From: Platanthera guangdongensis
Lineage: Eukaryota; Streptophyta; Magnoliopsida; Asparagales; Orchidaceae
Assembly: GCA_039583875.1 (NCBI GenBank)
Contig: CM077164.1
Coordinates: 64,573,628-64,637,627, forward strand
Direction of reading: 5' to 3'
DNA: 64,000 nucleotides
In this document: piece after piece, positions 54,844 through 64,000 of the stretch
Position numbering within the stretch: position 1 is the first letter of the stretch
Layout: the number at the start of each line of letters is the position of its first letter
Position numbers and translations under genes: made by a program
Notes under the pieces: model-generated
Told to the model about the DNA's origin: nothing
Databases searched by the model: none
Seen by the model: only the letters and a program-made list of their open reading frames with translations

Positions 54844-55142
54844 ATCTCCCCCTATTTGGAGAAGTCATAACCCTTAGTCAATGATATACACCATTCATAA
54901 TTAAAAATTATAGAATGATATAAAGCAGATTATAATCAGCAGGGTAAACATAAACATGTAATATTTCACACATGTATACACATTCAACATTGCAGAACAA
55001 ACAAGAAATAGACATATTCTCAGAACAATCATGAAATATATTTATCATTTATTGTTCTAACATTTTTCTAATACATCTTCAATGGTTTACAAAAATGTAT
55101 TTTATTCAAAAGATTACAACAATCTTCAAGTAAATTCCTAAT
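54844..55142 (-). other. Copia-4 3' noncoding region and polypurine tract
   Basis: Minus strand ccaaatagggggagat (54844-54859) directly precedes the 3' LTR. The rest, about 280 bp of AT-rich DNA, shows no gene. Confidence 0.85.
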
Positions 55143-56777
55143 CTATTTCTGATCTGGTTCTTTGATAACAATGTCTTTGCCTGATTGGACTTGAGCTTTG
55201 ACAGTGGCTTCAGCAGTTGCAGCATCAGCAGGCTTCTTGCCTTTTAAGTCCTTCTTCAGCTCTTCTACTTTGATTTTCTGCCTTTCAAAATAGTGGTATG
55301 GCTTGGGGAAGTACTTGCTAGGCTCCACTGCAGTAGGAGGTAGCTTTCCCATCTTTGCCTTTCTTCTATATTGAACAATGGCCTCCTGTCTTATTTCATG
55401 TTTCCTCCATTCTGCTTCAGAGAACCACTTGTTCCTTTCATGAGAATTGTCCTTGGCAGCTTTCCAGGCAGTTAAAATTATATTTCTAGAGGTAGGGCTC
55501 CACTGTTCAAAATCTGGCCTTTGTTCTGCTTGTTCCCTAAACCTCTTCTTTGACAACCTTGCCTCTTCTTCTTTTTCTAATGCCTCTTGCATAGCTGCAG
55601 AAATAGGCTGAACCACTTTATCCAGAATAACATTAGGCTTCCCTTCAGTTGGGCTATACATTGTCTGGACATCTGCTTGAACCATGTCAAAATCTGAAGG
55701 TGGATAAATCACTTGAGCTACCTCTGGTTGCTCACCTACAAGATATGCAGTTTGAATCCCTGATTCAGCAACATTATCATCATCACAGAGTGGAGGATAG
55801 CCCAGTGTAGCTCTGATGGAGTTAGATATCCATTTGGCATGGTCAGAGCTAGCTTTGACTAATACTCTCTCCCCCTTTATAACTTCTCTGGTCATATGGT
55901 CTCTGACATCATCCTTTTGAAATCTTATTTGACTATCCAAATACCTGATTCCCTCTTTAAAGAATGGTTTCAGCTTTGTGAGTTGTTCAGAGATGACTTT
56001 CTGGGAATCTTGAATAGCAGACTTAACAGCAGTAATCTCAGCTTGAAATACTTTATCAAAGTCAGCCTTAACTGCAGCAGTAGATGTAGAAGGTTCATCA
56101 GCCTTGTTCTTCAATTCTGTGAGTAAAGCATTATGTGACTCAGTCAGATTATCATTCATTCCGATTTGGTTTTCCAGCACATATCCTTGCTTTAAGGCTA
56201 TATCATCTACCTGAGCCTTTATCTTCTCTTGGTGTGTTGCCAGATACACCACAGCATTTCCACCCTTGTGGAAGCATTCATTCATCTCCTTCTTATTAAG
56301 GTTCATCTCAAACCTTATAGACTTTATTTCTTGGGCCAGGTCAAACTGTAAAGTCTTCTGCCCTTCATCAACATAAGCCTCTATAGCTTTCCTTTGTTCA
56401 TCCATTTTTATCTGCAGTGCAATCAGTAAAGCACTATAGTCAACAGTTGGAGCTTGTTGAACTATAGGCTGTGGGGCAATGGATTGCAAGGCTTTCTTAT
56501 AACTCTGACTTCTCCTCTTGAAGACATAGAGTTTCTTCTTCTTAGCCTTTGCAGCCTCATCTTCTTCAGATTCTGAAGTGCTGGCTATTTCAACCCTTTC
56601 CTTAGGGCTTGGAGGTTTGTCAGCTTGCACAGCAGTTGCCTTTTCAGTTTCTTGCCTAATAGGCTCTTCCAGAACTTCCATGTGCTCCCCCTCAGCAGCA
56701 GCACTCTTATCTTCAGCAGCAGCATCCTTGTCCATATCAAAATCTTCTTGATCTAGATTTAGGAATAGATCTTCCAT
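55143..56777 (-). CDS. Copia-4 env-like gene, C-terminal coiled-coil part
   Basis: 544 codons from an ATG at 56777 (MEDLFLNLDQEDFDMDKD). An acidic/Ala-rich start, a basic KKKKLYVFKRRSQ stretch, then long helical, charged sequence likely to form coiled coils (residues about 110-290), and a second helical Glu/Lys-rich region. No signal peptide or membrane segment. An in-frame TAA lies just before this ATG and the frame upstream (VVEQSSTLDSEQ...) is open, so this is probably the second half of one gene starting at 57982. Function unknown. Confidence 0.7.
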   Translation of the reverse strand: MEDLFLNLDQEDFDMDKDAAAEDKSAAAEGEHMEVLEEPIRQETEKATAVQADKPPSPKERVEIASTSESEEDEAAKAKKKKLYVFKRRSQSYKKALQSIAPQPIVQQAPTVDYSALLIALQIKMDEQRKAIEAYVDEGQKTLQFDLAQEIKSIRFEMNLNKKEMNECFHKGGNAVVYLATHQEKIKAQVDDIALKQGYVLENQIGMNDNLTESHNALLTELKNKADEPSTSTAAVKADFDKVFQAEITAVKSAIQDSQKVISEQLTKLKPFFKEGIRYLDSQIRFQKDDVRDHMTREVIKGERVLVKASSDHAKWISNSIRATLGYPPLCDDDNVAESGIQTAYLVGEQPEVAQVIYPPSDFDMVQADVQTMYSPTEGKPNVILDKVVQPISAAMQEALEKEEEARLSKKRFREQAEQRPDFEQWSPTSRNIILTAWKAAKDNSHERNKWFSEAEWRKHEIRQEAIVQYRRKAKMGKLPPTAVEPSKYFPKPYHYFERQKIKVEELKKDLKGKKPADAATAEATVKAQVQSGKDIVIKEPDQK

Positions 56778-57022
56778 TGTAAACTCTTAAGGTGAAGAAG
56801 CTGGAGAAGTTCTTGGTTCTTCAACTACTTGATCAGGAACCACTTCTAGGACAACAGATGTATCTTTGATAACAACATCTGGTTCTTGGCTAGGCAGCTG
56901 AGTTTGCTGAGGAACATCAGACAAATCAGCATCTTTTATAAGGTATTCTATAGTTTTGAGGTCAGTGAGTACCTCTTGGATGATGATGGTGGCTTGCTCA
57001 CTGTCCAGAGTAGATGACTGTT

Positions 57023-57982
57023 CTACAACTGGAGGCTCCCCTGGCTTTGATCCCTGTGGATGGGGCTAGCCTGTGGTAGCTCCTCCTGGATCTCAGCAAT
57101 ATCTTCAGCAGCAGGGGTCTTCTCTGCAGCCACTTCCTCTTGATCATCTGGAGTGAAAACAACTTGTTCTTCACTATCAGAACTGCTGGAGGACTCTTGT
57201 GCCACAGCAGCAGTTTTTCTCTTCTTCTTTGGAGGAATCTCCTTCTCAGCAACTGTCTTTTCTGGGGTTGGTATTTCCTTGGACAACACCCTGTCCCATC
57301 TGGAAAATATCCGTTGATCCATCTTCCTCATGTGGTTGATCTTGCTTCCAGCAGCATTGCTCATTACCTCTGGTATTGTACCAGCTAGGTAGAGACTTAT
57401 AATTCTGCCCAGATTGGGCTTCTTCAAGCTCTCCTTGATCTTGTCAAAAACCACTATTGACCAGTCTGTTTTCAGAGTGAATATGATTCTAGTCATAATT
57501 CCAAACATAGAGGCAGACACCCTGTCATGCCCTCCAGGCTTACTGAGAATAACCTTGCCCACAATCTCAGACATGAATTTTCCTTGACTGTTCATGCCTT
57601 TCCTGTTAAAGACAGATCCTATCTTCATCTTTGGATCAAGTCCACACCAGATAAGGGCTTCCCTGGTCTTGGATGCAGTTACTTCTTCTTCATCTTGTGT
57701 TTTAGGTAGCTGGAGTACCTTCCTCAGACTTTTTGGTGAAATCTTGACTTTAGATCCATGAACTCTGGATTTGATTCTATATCCAGAGTCATCTACAGCA
57801 GCTCCATTAAGGAATTCAAGAACTTCCTTTTTCCAAATCTTTGTTGGTTCTGAAACCAAGTATTCTAGTCCAGAATTGGCGACTAGGGTTACCACCGACT
57901 TGATTTCTTGATCAGCTTCATCGAACGCGCCGCGCACTAGCTCATAGCCCTCGTTAACGTTCTCCTCAAGCTTAGGAGCCAT
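57023..57982 (-). CDS. Copia-4 env-like gene, N-terminal part (putative plant transposon protein domain)
   Basis: I start it at the ATG at 57982 (ccctaATGGCTcc, strong context), not at an upstream ATG, because a TATA box lies 98 bp before it. It reads MAPKLEENVNEGYELVRGAF, then VLEFLNGAAVD and RVHGSKVKISPKSLRKVLQL, which resembles, from memory, the 'putative plant transposon protein' domain. QGKFMSEIVGKVILSK is shared with the Copia-2 env-like protein. A nuclear-type KKKRK stretch and acidic tail follow. A one-base frameshift near 57060 ends it early; the original frame continues toward the next part. Confidence 0.72.
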   Translation of the reverse strand: MAPKLEENVNEGYELVRGAFDEADQEIKSVVTLVANSGLEYLVSEPTKIWKKEVLEFLNGAAVDDSGYRIKSRVHGSKVKISPKSLRKVLQLPKTQDEEEVTASKTREALIWCGLDPKMKIGSVFNRKGMNSQGKFMSEIVGKVILSKPGGHDRVSASMFGIMTRIIFTLKTDWSIVVFDKIKESLKKPNLGRIISLYLAGTIPEVMSNAAGSKINHMRKMDQRIFSRWDRVLSKEIPTPEKTVAEKEIPPKKKRKTAAVAQESSSSSDSEEQVVFTPDDQEEVAAEKTPAAEDIAEIQEELPQASPIHRDQSQGSLQL

Positions 57983-58079
57983 TAGGGTTTGGAGAATTAG
58001 TCTTGAGAAAAGAGAGGTGTCGACACAGGAGTTTTGGTCTCGAAACTTTGAAAGCGTGCCGACAAACAAAGACAGAACC

Positions 58080-58088
58080 CTATTTATA
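58080..58088 (-). promoter_or_regulatory. TATA box upstream of the Copia-4 env-like gene
   Basis: Minus strand TATAAATAG in ggtataaataggg, between the palindromic array and the ATG at 57982. Transcription would start near 58055, leaving a leader of about 70 nt. Confidence 0.55.
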
Positions 58089-58119
58089 CCTTTCTGATTT
58101 TGAAGATGAACAGGCGGGA

Positions 58120-58480
58120 CAGCTAGCTTAAAGTGTGTCGACACTGGCAATAAGTGTCGACACTGACTTATAATGTCTCGACACACATCTGTCGACACAA
58201 GTTTAGTCAACAGATTTTATGTGTCGACACTTGGTTATGTGTCGACACAACATAACTCGACATATTGTCGAGACTTTACTTAAAAAAATTCTGAGTAAAA
58301 CTTAAGTGTCGACACCACATAGGATGTGTCGACACCTACTTGACATGTGTCGACACTAACATTCTGAAGTGTCGACACCACATTCCTAGATGTGTCGACA
58401 CCTTTTTCCTTAAGTGTCGACACCACTATTCTGTGTCGACATAGACTTGTCTATGTGTCGACACCTTTTTACTTAGTCAT
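58120..58480. repeat. Internal gtgtcgacac array between pol and env-like gene of Copia-4
   Basis: About fourteen gtgtcgacac palindromes or variants, the motif of this element's own LTR, lie in the gap after pol. One more is in the leader at about 58018-58027. Confidence 0.9.
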
Positions 58481-58496
58481 TTTCAAATCTGTAAAC

Positions 58497-61400
58497 TTAC
58501 TCTAAGTTTATCATTCCTAGTTCAATTTTGAATCTATTGAACTTAGCTTCTTCTAGTGGCTTAGTAAACATATCAGCTACTTGTTCATCTGTTTTAACAT
58601 ATTCAAGTGAAATATCTTCTCTTTCTACATGTTCTCTAAGAAAGTGATATTTAATCTCAATATGTTTTGTTCTACTATGAGATACAGGGTTATTAGCTAT
58701 TGAAATAGCACTTGTAGAATCACAGTAAAGTGGAGTTCTACTTACCTGAAATCCATAGTCCTCTAGCTGATGTTGAATCCACAGAAGTTGAGCACAGCAA
58801 CTTCCTGCAGCCACATACTCTGACTCAGCTGTGGAGATAGCCACACTAGTCTGCTTTTTGCTGCTCCATGAAATTAGTCTCCCACCTAGGAATTGACAGG
58901 TTCCAGTAGTACTCTTTCTATCCTCTTTGCATCATGCAAAGTCTGCATCTGAATAACCTGTTAGATCAAAGTCTCCATTCCTAGGGTACCAGAGGCCTAG
59001 ATAGGGAGTGCCCTTTAGATATCTCAAAATTCTCTTGACAGCAGTCAAGTGAGACTCTTTAGGGCAGGCTTGATACCTTGCACAAACACATGTAGCATAC
59101 ATGATGTCTGGTATACTAGCAGTCAAGTATAATAGGGAGCCAACTATCCCTCTATACAAGGTTTCATCTACAGGTTTCCCTGCATCATCCTTGCTAAGAG
59201 ACATACTTGACCCCATAGGAGTCTTCATGGTACTGGATGAATCCATACCATACTTCCTTATGAGTTCTAGGGTGAACTTTGACTGACATATGGATAAACC
59301 ATTTTCAGTCTGTTTAACTTGGAGACCCAAGAAAAACTTCAGCTCTCCCATACTACTCATTTCAAACTGACCTTGCATAAGTTTTGCAAACTTTTTGCAA
59401 AGGCTACTTTCAGTAGACCCAAATATAATATCATCTACATATATTTGGACTAGTATGACTTTGCCTCTAGATTCCCTAAGGAATAGAGTCTTATCTATTT
59501 TCCCCCTTGAGAACTTGTTCTCAATGAGGAAGCTAGATAGGGTTTCATACCAAGCTCTAGGAGCTTGCTTTAACTCATACAAAGCTTTCCTAAGTCTATA
59601 GACATAATGAGGTAGAGTTGGATCAACAAAACCTGCAGGCTGCTCCACATAGACTTCTTCTTTCAAATTACCATTTAGGAATGCTGACTTGACATCCATT
59701 TGGTATACCTTGAATCCTTGATAGGTTGCATAGGCCAAGAACATTCTTATGGCTTCCAGTCTGGCTACTAGAGCAAAGGTTTGGTCAAAGTCAATACCTT
59801 CTTCTTGCCTATATCCTTTAGCAACCAGTCTAGCCTTATTCTTAATGATGACTCTTTGTTCATCCATCTTATTCCTGTAGATCCACTTAACTCCTATTAC
59901 ATTGTGGTCTTTAGGTTTAGGAACAAGTTCCCAAACCTTGCACCTCTTGAACTGATTAAGCTCTTCTTGCATTGCTTCAGTCCATTGTGGATCTTGTATT
60001 GCTTCTTCAAATTTCTTAGGTTCAACTTGTGACAGAAAGCTAGAATAGATTGCAGCATCCTGATTTCTGCTCCTAGTTTGAACTTCTTGTCTTGGATCTC
60101 CAATAATCAGCTCTACTGGATGATCTCTAAGATGCCTGTGGGCTGGAGGCATCCTCACTTCAGGTTGAACCACTTCAGCATCTGCATCATGCTGTATTCC
60201 TTGGATTTCTTCAGCAATTGGCACATGTAGTTCTCCCCCTGGACAGCAGCTACTCTCCTCTCCTTGCTGTCTTGCAGCAGGCACCTCTTCTATAGTAAGC
60301 TTGTCCATTGTCTTTGTCAAACCTGTGGGGCTGCATACATTGCTAGACAACTCATTATTAATAAGTTTTGTCTCATCAAAAACTACATGCACTGATTCTT
60401 CTACAACTTGTGTAGTCAAGTTGTAGACTCTATAAGCCTTACTATTATTGCTGTACCCAACAAAAATTCCCTCTTGGGACTTGGCAGCAAACTTAGTTAA
60501 GTAAGACTTTCCATTGTTAAGTATGAAGCATTTGCAACCAAAGATCCTGAAGTAGGATAGGTTTGGTCTCCTGCCTTTCACAACTTCATAGGGGGTCTTG
60601 TTTAGCCCTTTAGTGATGGTAGCCCTATTTATAACATGGCATGCAGTGTTAACTGCTTCAGCCCAGAAATACTCTGGCAGTGATGTATCACTTAGTAGGG
60701 TTCTACCAGCCTCTATCAAGGTCCTATTTTTCCTTTCAGCAATGCCATTTTGCTGAGGTGTTCTAGGTGAAGAGAATTCTTGAAATATCCCAAAGTCTTC
60801 ACACAGTTTTGTCATGCTATCAGACTGAAATTCAGTACCATGGTCACTTCTAATTCTGACCACAGTACTATTTAGTTCATTCTGAATTTGCTTGACAAAG
60901 CTGTAGAAGACACTAGGTGTTTCAGATTTCTGTCTTAAGAAGAACACCCAGGAAAACCTTGAGTAGTCATCTACAACTACAAGGGTATAGACCTTCCTAC
61001 CTAAGCTGTGGACTGGCATTGGACCAAAGAGATCCAAATGCAAGAGCTACAAACACCTCACAGCATCTTTGTTATCTATGCTTCTAAAGGTGGATTTAGT
61101 CTGCTTGCCCTTCTGACAAGCTGAGCAAATGACATCTTTAACACACCTAACTTGAGGACCATTACTCACTAACTCTTTGCTAAAGAGTTTGCTAATAATC
61201 TTGTAGTTAAGATGGGCTAGCCTCTTGTGCCATTTGACACAATGAGAGACTGTCTCATCAGCTACAAGACAAACTGGAGAACCATTGTTCTCAATCATAA
61301 TGTCTAGGCAGTAGACATTCCTCTTCCTATAACCTGTCAAAATGATCTCTTGATCACTTGACCTCTTGATATGACAACCATTTTTAACAAATGAGATGTC

Positions 61401-61664
61401 ATACCCTACATCACTTAATTGACTTATACTTATTAGGTTGTGTTTCAACCCTTTAACATAAGCCACTTGAGTAATGGTAACTAAGTTTGAAGAAATGTTA
61501 CCAAACCCTTTGATGATTCCTTTTTCAGAACCATCAAAGGTCACTTTAGGACCATTTTTGATCGGAATGTAGTCCTTCAGTAGTCCCCTAGTTCCAGTCA
61601 TATGTCTGGAACATCCACTGTCCAAGTACCATGTAGGGGTATGGCCACTTGGACTCACCTGCAA
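58497..61664 (-). pseudogene. Copia-4 pol: protease, integrase, RT, RNase H with two nonsense codons
   Basis: One frame from the protease ([13 protein letters not shown]) to the RNase H end (MFTKPLEEAKFNRFKIELGM). Integrase zinc finger HKRLAHLNY...CSACQKGKQ; DDE core [43 protein letters not shown] with [34 protein letters not shown] and YVDDIIFGS; RNase H with [26 protein letters not shown] and YCDSTSAISIA. Breaks: TAG at 61049-61047 in the integrase and TGA at 58934-58932 in RNase H. Reading starts in frame after the gag stop. Confidence 0.9.
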
Positions 61665-61740
61665 AACAAATTAATGAACCTTAGAACCCAAAGTATTCTT
61701 GGGTCCTTGGTGATTGTTAGTTTGCAATTTGACAAACCTA
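61665..61740 (-). other. Copia-4 gag-pol boundary with in-frame stop
   Basis: The original gag frame reads ...NTLGSKVH then TAA, then four codons and the protease frame, all in one frame. A splice-acceptor-like tttgttttgcag|GTGAG directly follows the stop. Copia-3 has the same layout. Confidence 0.7.
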
Positions 61741-63714
61741 CCTACTGGCTTTCCAACAGGTAGTTTGGAACTCACTTTGGCACTCACATTGTGCCAACAG
61801 TCTACTGCAAAATGGACCAACTTTGCCACAGCACCAACATTCAAATTTATTGTACCTTTGCTTAGGTACTGCCTTGGCTGTCTTGACTACAGCAGGCTTG
61901 TTGAATGTTGGGGCTTTGCCCTTGGACTTATACTTGGACTGCTCAGTCCCTGTAGGTCTAATAAAGCCCAGTCCAGCTTTACCCTTGTGATGAACAAATT
62001 CATCAATTATGGGTAACACTGACTTAGGTTTAGAAAACCTAGCAACCAAGTCCTTCTCCTTCTGAAGATTGTTCTCCAGACACTTAATTTGATCATTCTT
62101 AAAAGTGATAGTTCCCATCTGAATCACTGTTATGTGTTTCAGCCTGGCTATCTCATTCAGTTTTTGATCAAATTGCTTCTCAAAATCTGTTGCAGCAGCT
62201 TTAAGATCAGCAATTTCCTTTGCCTGACTTTTGGCTAGGGACTTGCTTTTCTTGTAAGCTTGCAACAGCACTCTATATTCATCTATAAGTTGATTAATAT
62301 CATCCTCAGACTCAGATACATTCTCATCACTTGATGAAGAAGAATCTGATTCTGAACTAGAACAAGAAACTGAATTTAAACTTGAACTTTGTACCTGACT
62401 GGGTCCTGGCTGCTCCAGGATTTTGGCACTTTCTGTCAAAGCCATTAGCCCTTGGCAATGACTGTCTTCTTGTTCATAAATTGACTTCAAGATCTGCATG
62501 AATTCTTCCTCTTCTTCTTCAGCAAACAGCCCTATGTAGGCTTCAGCCTCAGACTCAGTTTCTGAAGAAGAGATATCTGATAGAGTCTTCTCCTTCTTAG
62601 CAACAAAAGACTTTTCTTTCTTCCCTTTGAAGTGAGTCTTTTTCCTGTCACCAGATTCCTTTCTCTTCTCTGGACAATCTGCAATAACATGGCCCTGTCT
62701 ATTGCAGCAATAGCAAACAATCTTTGAACCAGTTGCCTTGCTTGATTTTGTCCTTTTCTTGTCATTCTTTGTAGACCTCTTTTTCTGATAAGAGTCTTCC
62801 TTTCCTTGTGATGTAGAAGGCCTTGACCTCCACTGTTTCTTTTTCAAAAACTTCTGAAAGTGTCTAGTGAAAGCAGCAAAGTCTTCATCACTTTCACTGC
62901 TCTTAGACTTTGTGCTGACAGACTCATCAGACTCTGATTCAACTACCTCTGGAGGTGGAGTTGAAGACTTATTCCTGCACTTTCTGGGAACTTCTGTCTT
63001 GAAAGCAACAGTTCTTTCTTTGTGCTCAGTCCTTGTTGATTTCTCCTCCTCTTTTCTCACTGTTAACTGCATTTCATAAGACAATAGCTTGCCAAACAGT
63101 GTGGGAGGAGGAATTTCCCCCAACTTAGCCATTTCTCTTATGGCACAGATCTTGGTGTCCCAATATTTGGTTAGGAACCTTAAGAACTTGTCATTTAGTT
63201 CATAGTTACTGAACTCTCTTCCATAAGACATGAGTTCATTAACTATTCTGTAAAATTTCTTATAGCACTCAGTGATGCTATCACCCTTTCCTTGCCTAAA
63301 GCTTTCATACTCCTGATTTAGCAAGCACTTCCCATCTTGCCTAACTTCTTCAGAACCTTCCATATAGACAATGAGAGTATCCCACATCTCTTTTGCTGTT
63401 TTACAGTGAATTAAGTTCTGAAAAGTTGCATCATTAATGACACTCACTATTATGTTTTGTGCCCTCTTGTCCATGGTGGCCAGAACAATTTCATCCTTAG
63501 TCATCTCAGAGAAATCCTTTGGAGTTCTCTGGTTTGCATCTAGAACTGAAATCTTCATAGGCACATAAGACCCTTCCTTTACTGTGATGTAGATTCTAGG
63601 GTCTGAGGCCTCCATAAATAGCCTTACCCTTTCTTTCCAGATCCCAAAGATCTCCTTTCTGCATATGGGTAATTTCATGGAACTCAATTCCTTGTGATTC
63701 TCATAAGAACCCAT
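61738..63714 (-). CDS. Copia-4 gag, frameshifted near its end
   Basis: 658 codons from ATG 63714 (MGSYENHKELSSMKLPICRK). Capsid with IWKERVRLFMEASDPRIYITV and EMWDTLIVYMEGSEEVRQDG; first knuckle CYCCNRQGHVIADC near residue 335; Glu/Ser-rich and coiled-coil regions (LKHITVIQMGTITFKNDQIK); second knuckle CWCCGKVG, broken near 61836 by one extra C compared with Copia-3. The last 30 residues of this ORF are therefore out of frame. Makes the particle protein; nearly intact. Confidence 0.9.
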   Translation of the reverse strand: MGSYENHKELSSMKLPICRKEIFGIWKERVRLFMEASDPRIYITVKEGSYVPMKISVLDANQRTPKDFSEMTKDEIVLATMDKRAQNIIVSVINDATFQNLIHCKTAKEMWDTLIVYMEGSEEVRQDGKCLLNQEYESFRQGKGDSITECYKKFYRIVNELMSYGREFSNYELNDKFLRFLTKYWDTKICAIREMAKLGEIPPPTLFGKLLSYEMQLTVRKEEEKSTRTEHKERTVAFKTEVPRKCRNKSSTPPPEVVESESDESVSTKSKSSESDEDFAAFTRHFQKFLKKKQWRSRPSTSQGKEDSYQKKRSTKNDKKRTKSSKATGSKIVCYCCNRQGHVIADCPEKRKESGDRKKTHFKGKKEKSFVAKKEKTLSDISSSETESEAEAYIGLFAEEEEEEFMQILKSIYEQEDSHCQGLMALTESAKILEQPGPSQVQSSSLNSVSCSSSESDSSSSSDENVSESEDDINQLIDEYRVLLQAYKKSKSLAKSQAKEIADLKAAATDFEKQFDQKLNEIARLKHITVIQMGTITFKNDQIKCLENNLQKEKDLVARFSKPKSVLPIIDEFVHHKGKAGLGFIRPTGTEQSKYKSKGKAPTFNKPAVVKTAKAVPKQRYNKFECWCCGKVGPFCSRLLAQCECQSEFQTTCWKASR

Positions 63715-63812
63715 GTTTCTTGATTTTCTTAATTTTCTTGAAACTGTGTAATGCCTTACACTGAATCTGCCAAACAGGATCTCCTCAGACTGTTAGTCCT
63801 TGTTTTGAGAAA

Positions 63813-63830
63813 CCTGGCTCTGATACCACT
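63813..63830 (-). other. Copia-4 primer binding site
   Basis: Minus strand agtggtatcagagccagg, containing tggtatcagagc, the full 12-base complement of initiator tRNA-Met. Confidence 0.92.
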
Positions 63831-64000
63831 TGAAAGATATTGTACCTAAACACCTAGAGGGGGGGTGAATAGGTGACCTAATCCTTTTCTAACTTTGTTG
63901 GCAGCCAAACAGTTATATCACAGATTTCTAATTACTTTTGCACAGCAAACAGCAATAACAAAACATACACAGCTAATCCACAGCACAGCACAAAGTGTTT
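63831..64000 (-). repeat. Copia-4 5' LTR, 3' end only
   Basis: Matches 52747-52917 with few differences (for example gatattgtacc versus gatatggtacc). The rest is beyond the window. Confidence 0.94.

Larger units (their letters stand above)
52747..64000 (-). mobile_element. Copia-4: SIRE-type copia element with env-like gene, right end outside window
   Basis: Minus-strand order: 5' LTR (from beyond 64000 to 63831), primer site, gag, pol, array and TATA box, env-like gene, polypurine tract, 3' LTR (54843-52747). The 5 bp left of it, aggtc (52742-52746), should recur after the other LTR, outside the window. It has few defects: a gag frameshift, two pol nonsense codons and two env-like breaks. 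Confidence 0.94.

Overview
The window is intergenic, repeat-rich DNA of a flowering plant. No host gene is visible. Almost every base belongs to transposable elements nested in one another: Ty1/copia elements (two families with an extra env-like gene, as in the SIRE/Maximus lineage), Ty3/gypsy chromoviruses of the Tekay type, one hAT DNA transposon and one plant gypsy-type transposon protein locus. The tRNA-iMet type primer sites, 5-bp target duplications, plant-type chromodomain ends and TATA-box U3 regions all fit a plant. The species cannot be named from the sequence.

Left block (1-24603). Copia-1 (+, 5' LTR outside the window) runs to 6189 and sits in a chromovirus LTR fragment, Gy-2 (-, 6190-6866). 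Gy-2 interrupts the reverse transcriptase of an older chromovirus, Gy-1 (-, 6867-24603), whose 5' LTR is 20575-24603. Gy-1 is also split by complete Copia-2 (+, 8557-18277, TSD gatcg) and by a solo LTR (-, 18837-20469, TSD accag).

Middle block (24604-28973). This holds an 82-bp tandem array, a broken minus-strand gene for a putative gypsy-type transposon protein with a coiled coil, and GC-rich alternating repeats.

Right block (28974-64000). Copia-3 (+, from 28974) is split by Gy-3 (-, 32670-44302, TSD caata, nearly identical LTRs), by Gy-4 (+, 45093-49361, TSD ctaga, 5' half replaced by two tRNA-like foldbacks) and by a hAT element (from 51218). The hAT is in turn split by Copia-4 (-, 52747 to beyond the right edge), a relative of Copia-3.

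Three things stand out. (1) Unrelated LTR families all carry dense arrays of short palindromes (GTGTCGACAC, ACACGGCCGTGT, GTCGAGCTCAACTCGAC and similar) in U3, in several cases directly upstream of the TATA box. In Copia-2 and Copia-4 an array with the element's own LTR motif recurs just upstream of the env-like gene, in Copia-4 with a clean TATA box: a candidate internal promoter. (2) Two different chromoviruses, Gy-1 and Gy-3, have a GT-AG intron at the same phase and place between gag and protease; in Gy-3 removing it gives one open gag-pol frame. (3) A cluster of four alternately oriented tRNA-like units forms two long palindromes inside Gy-4.
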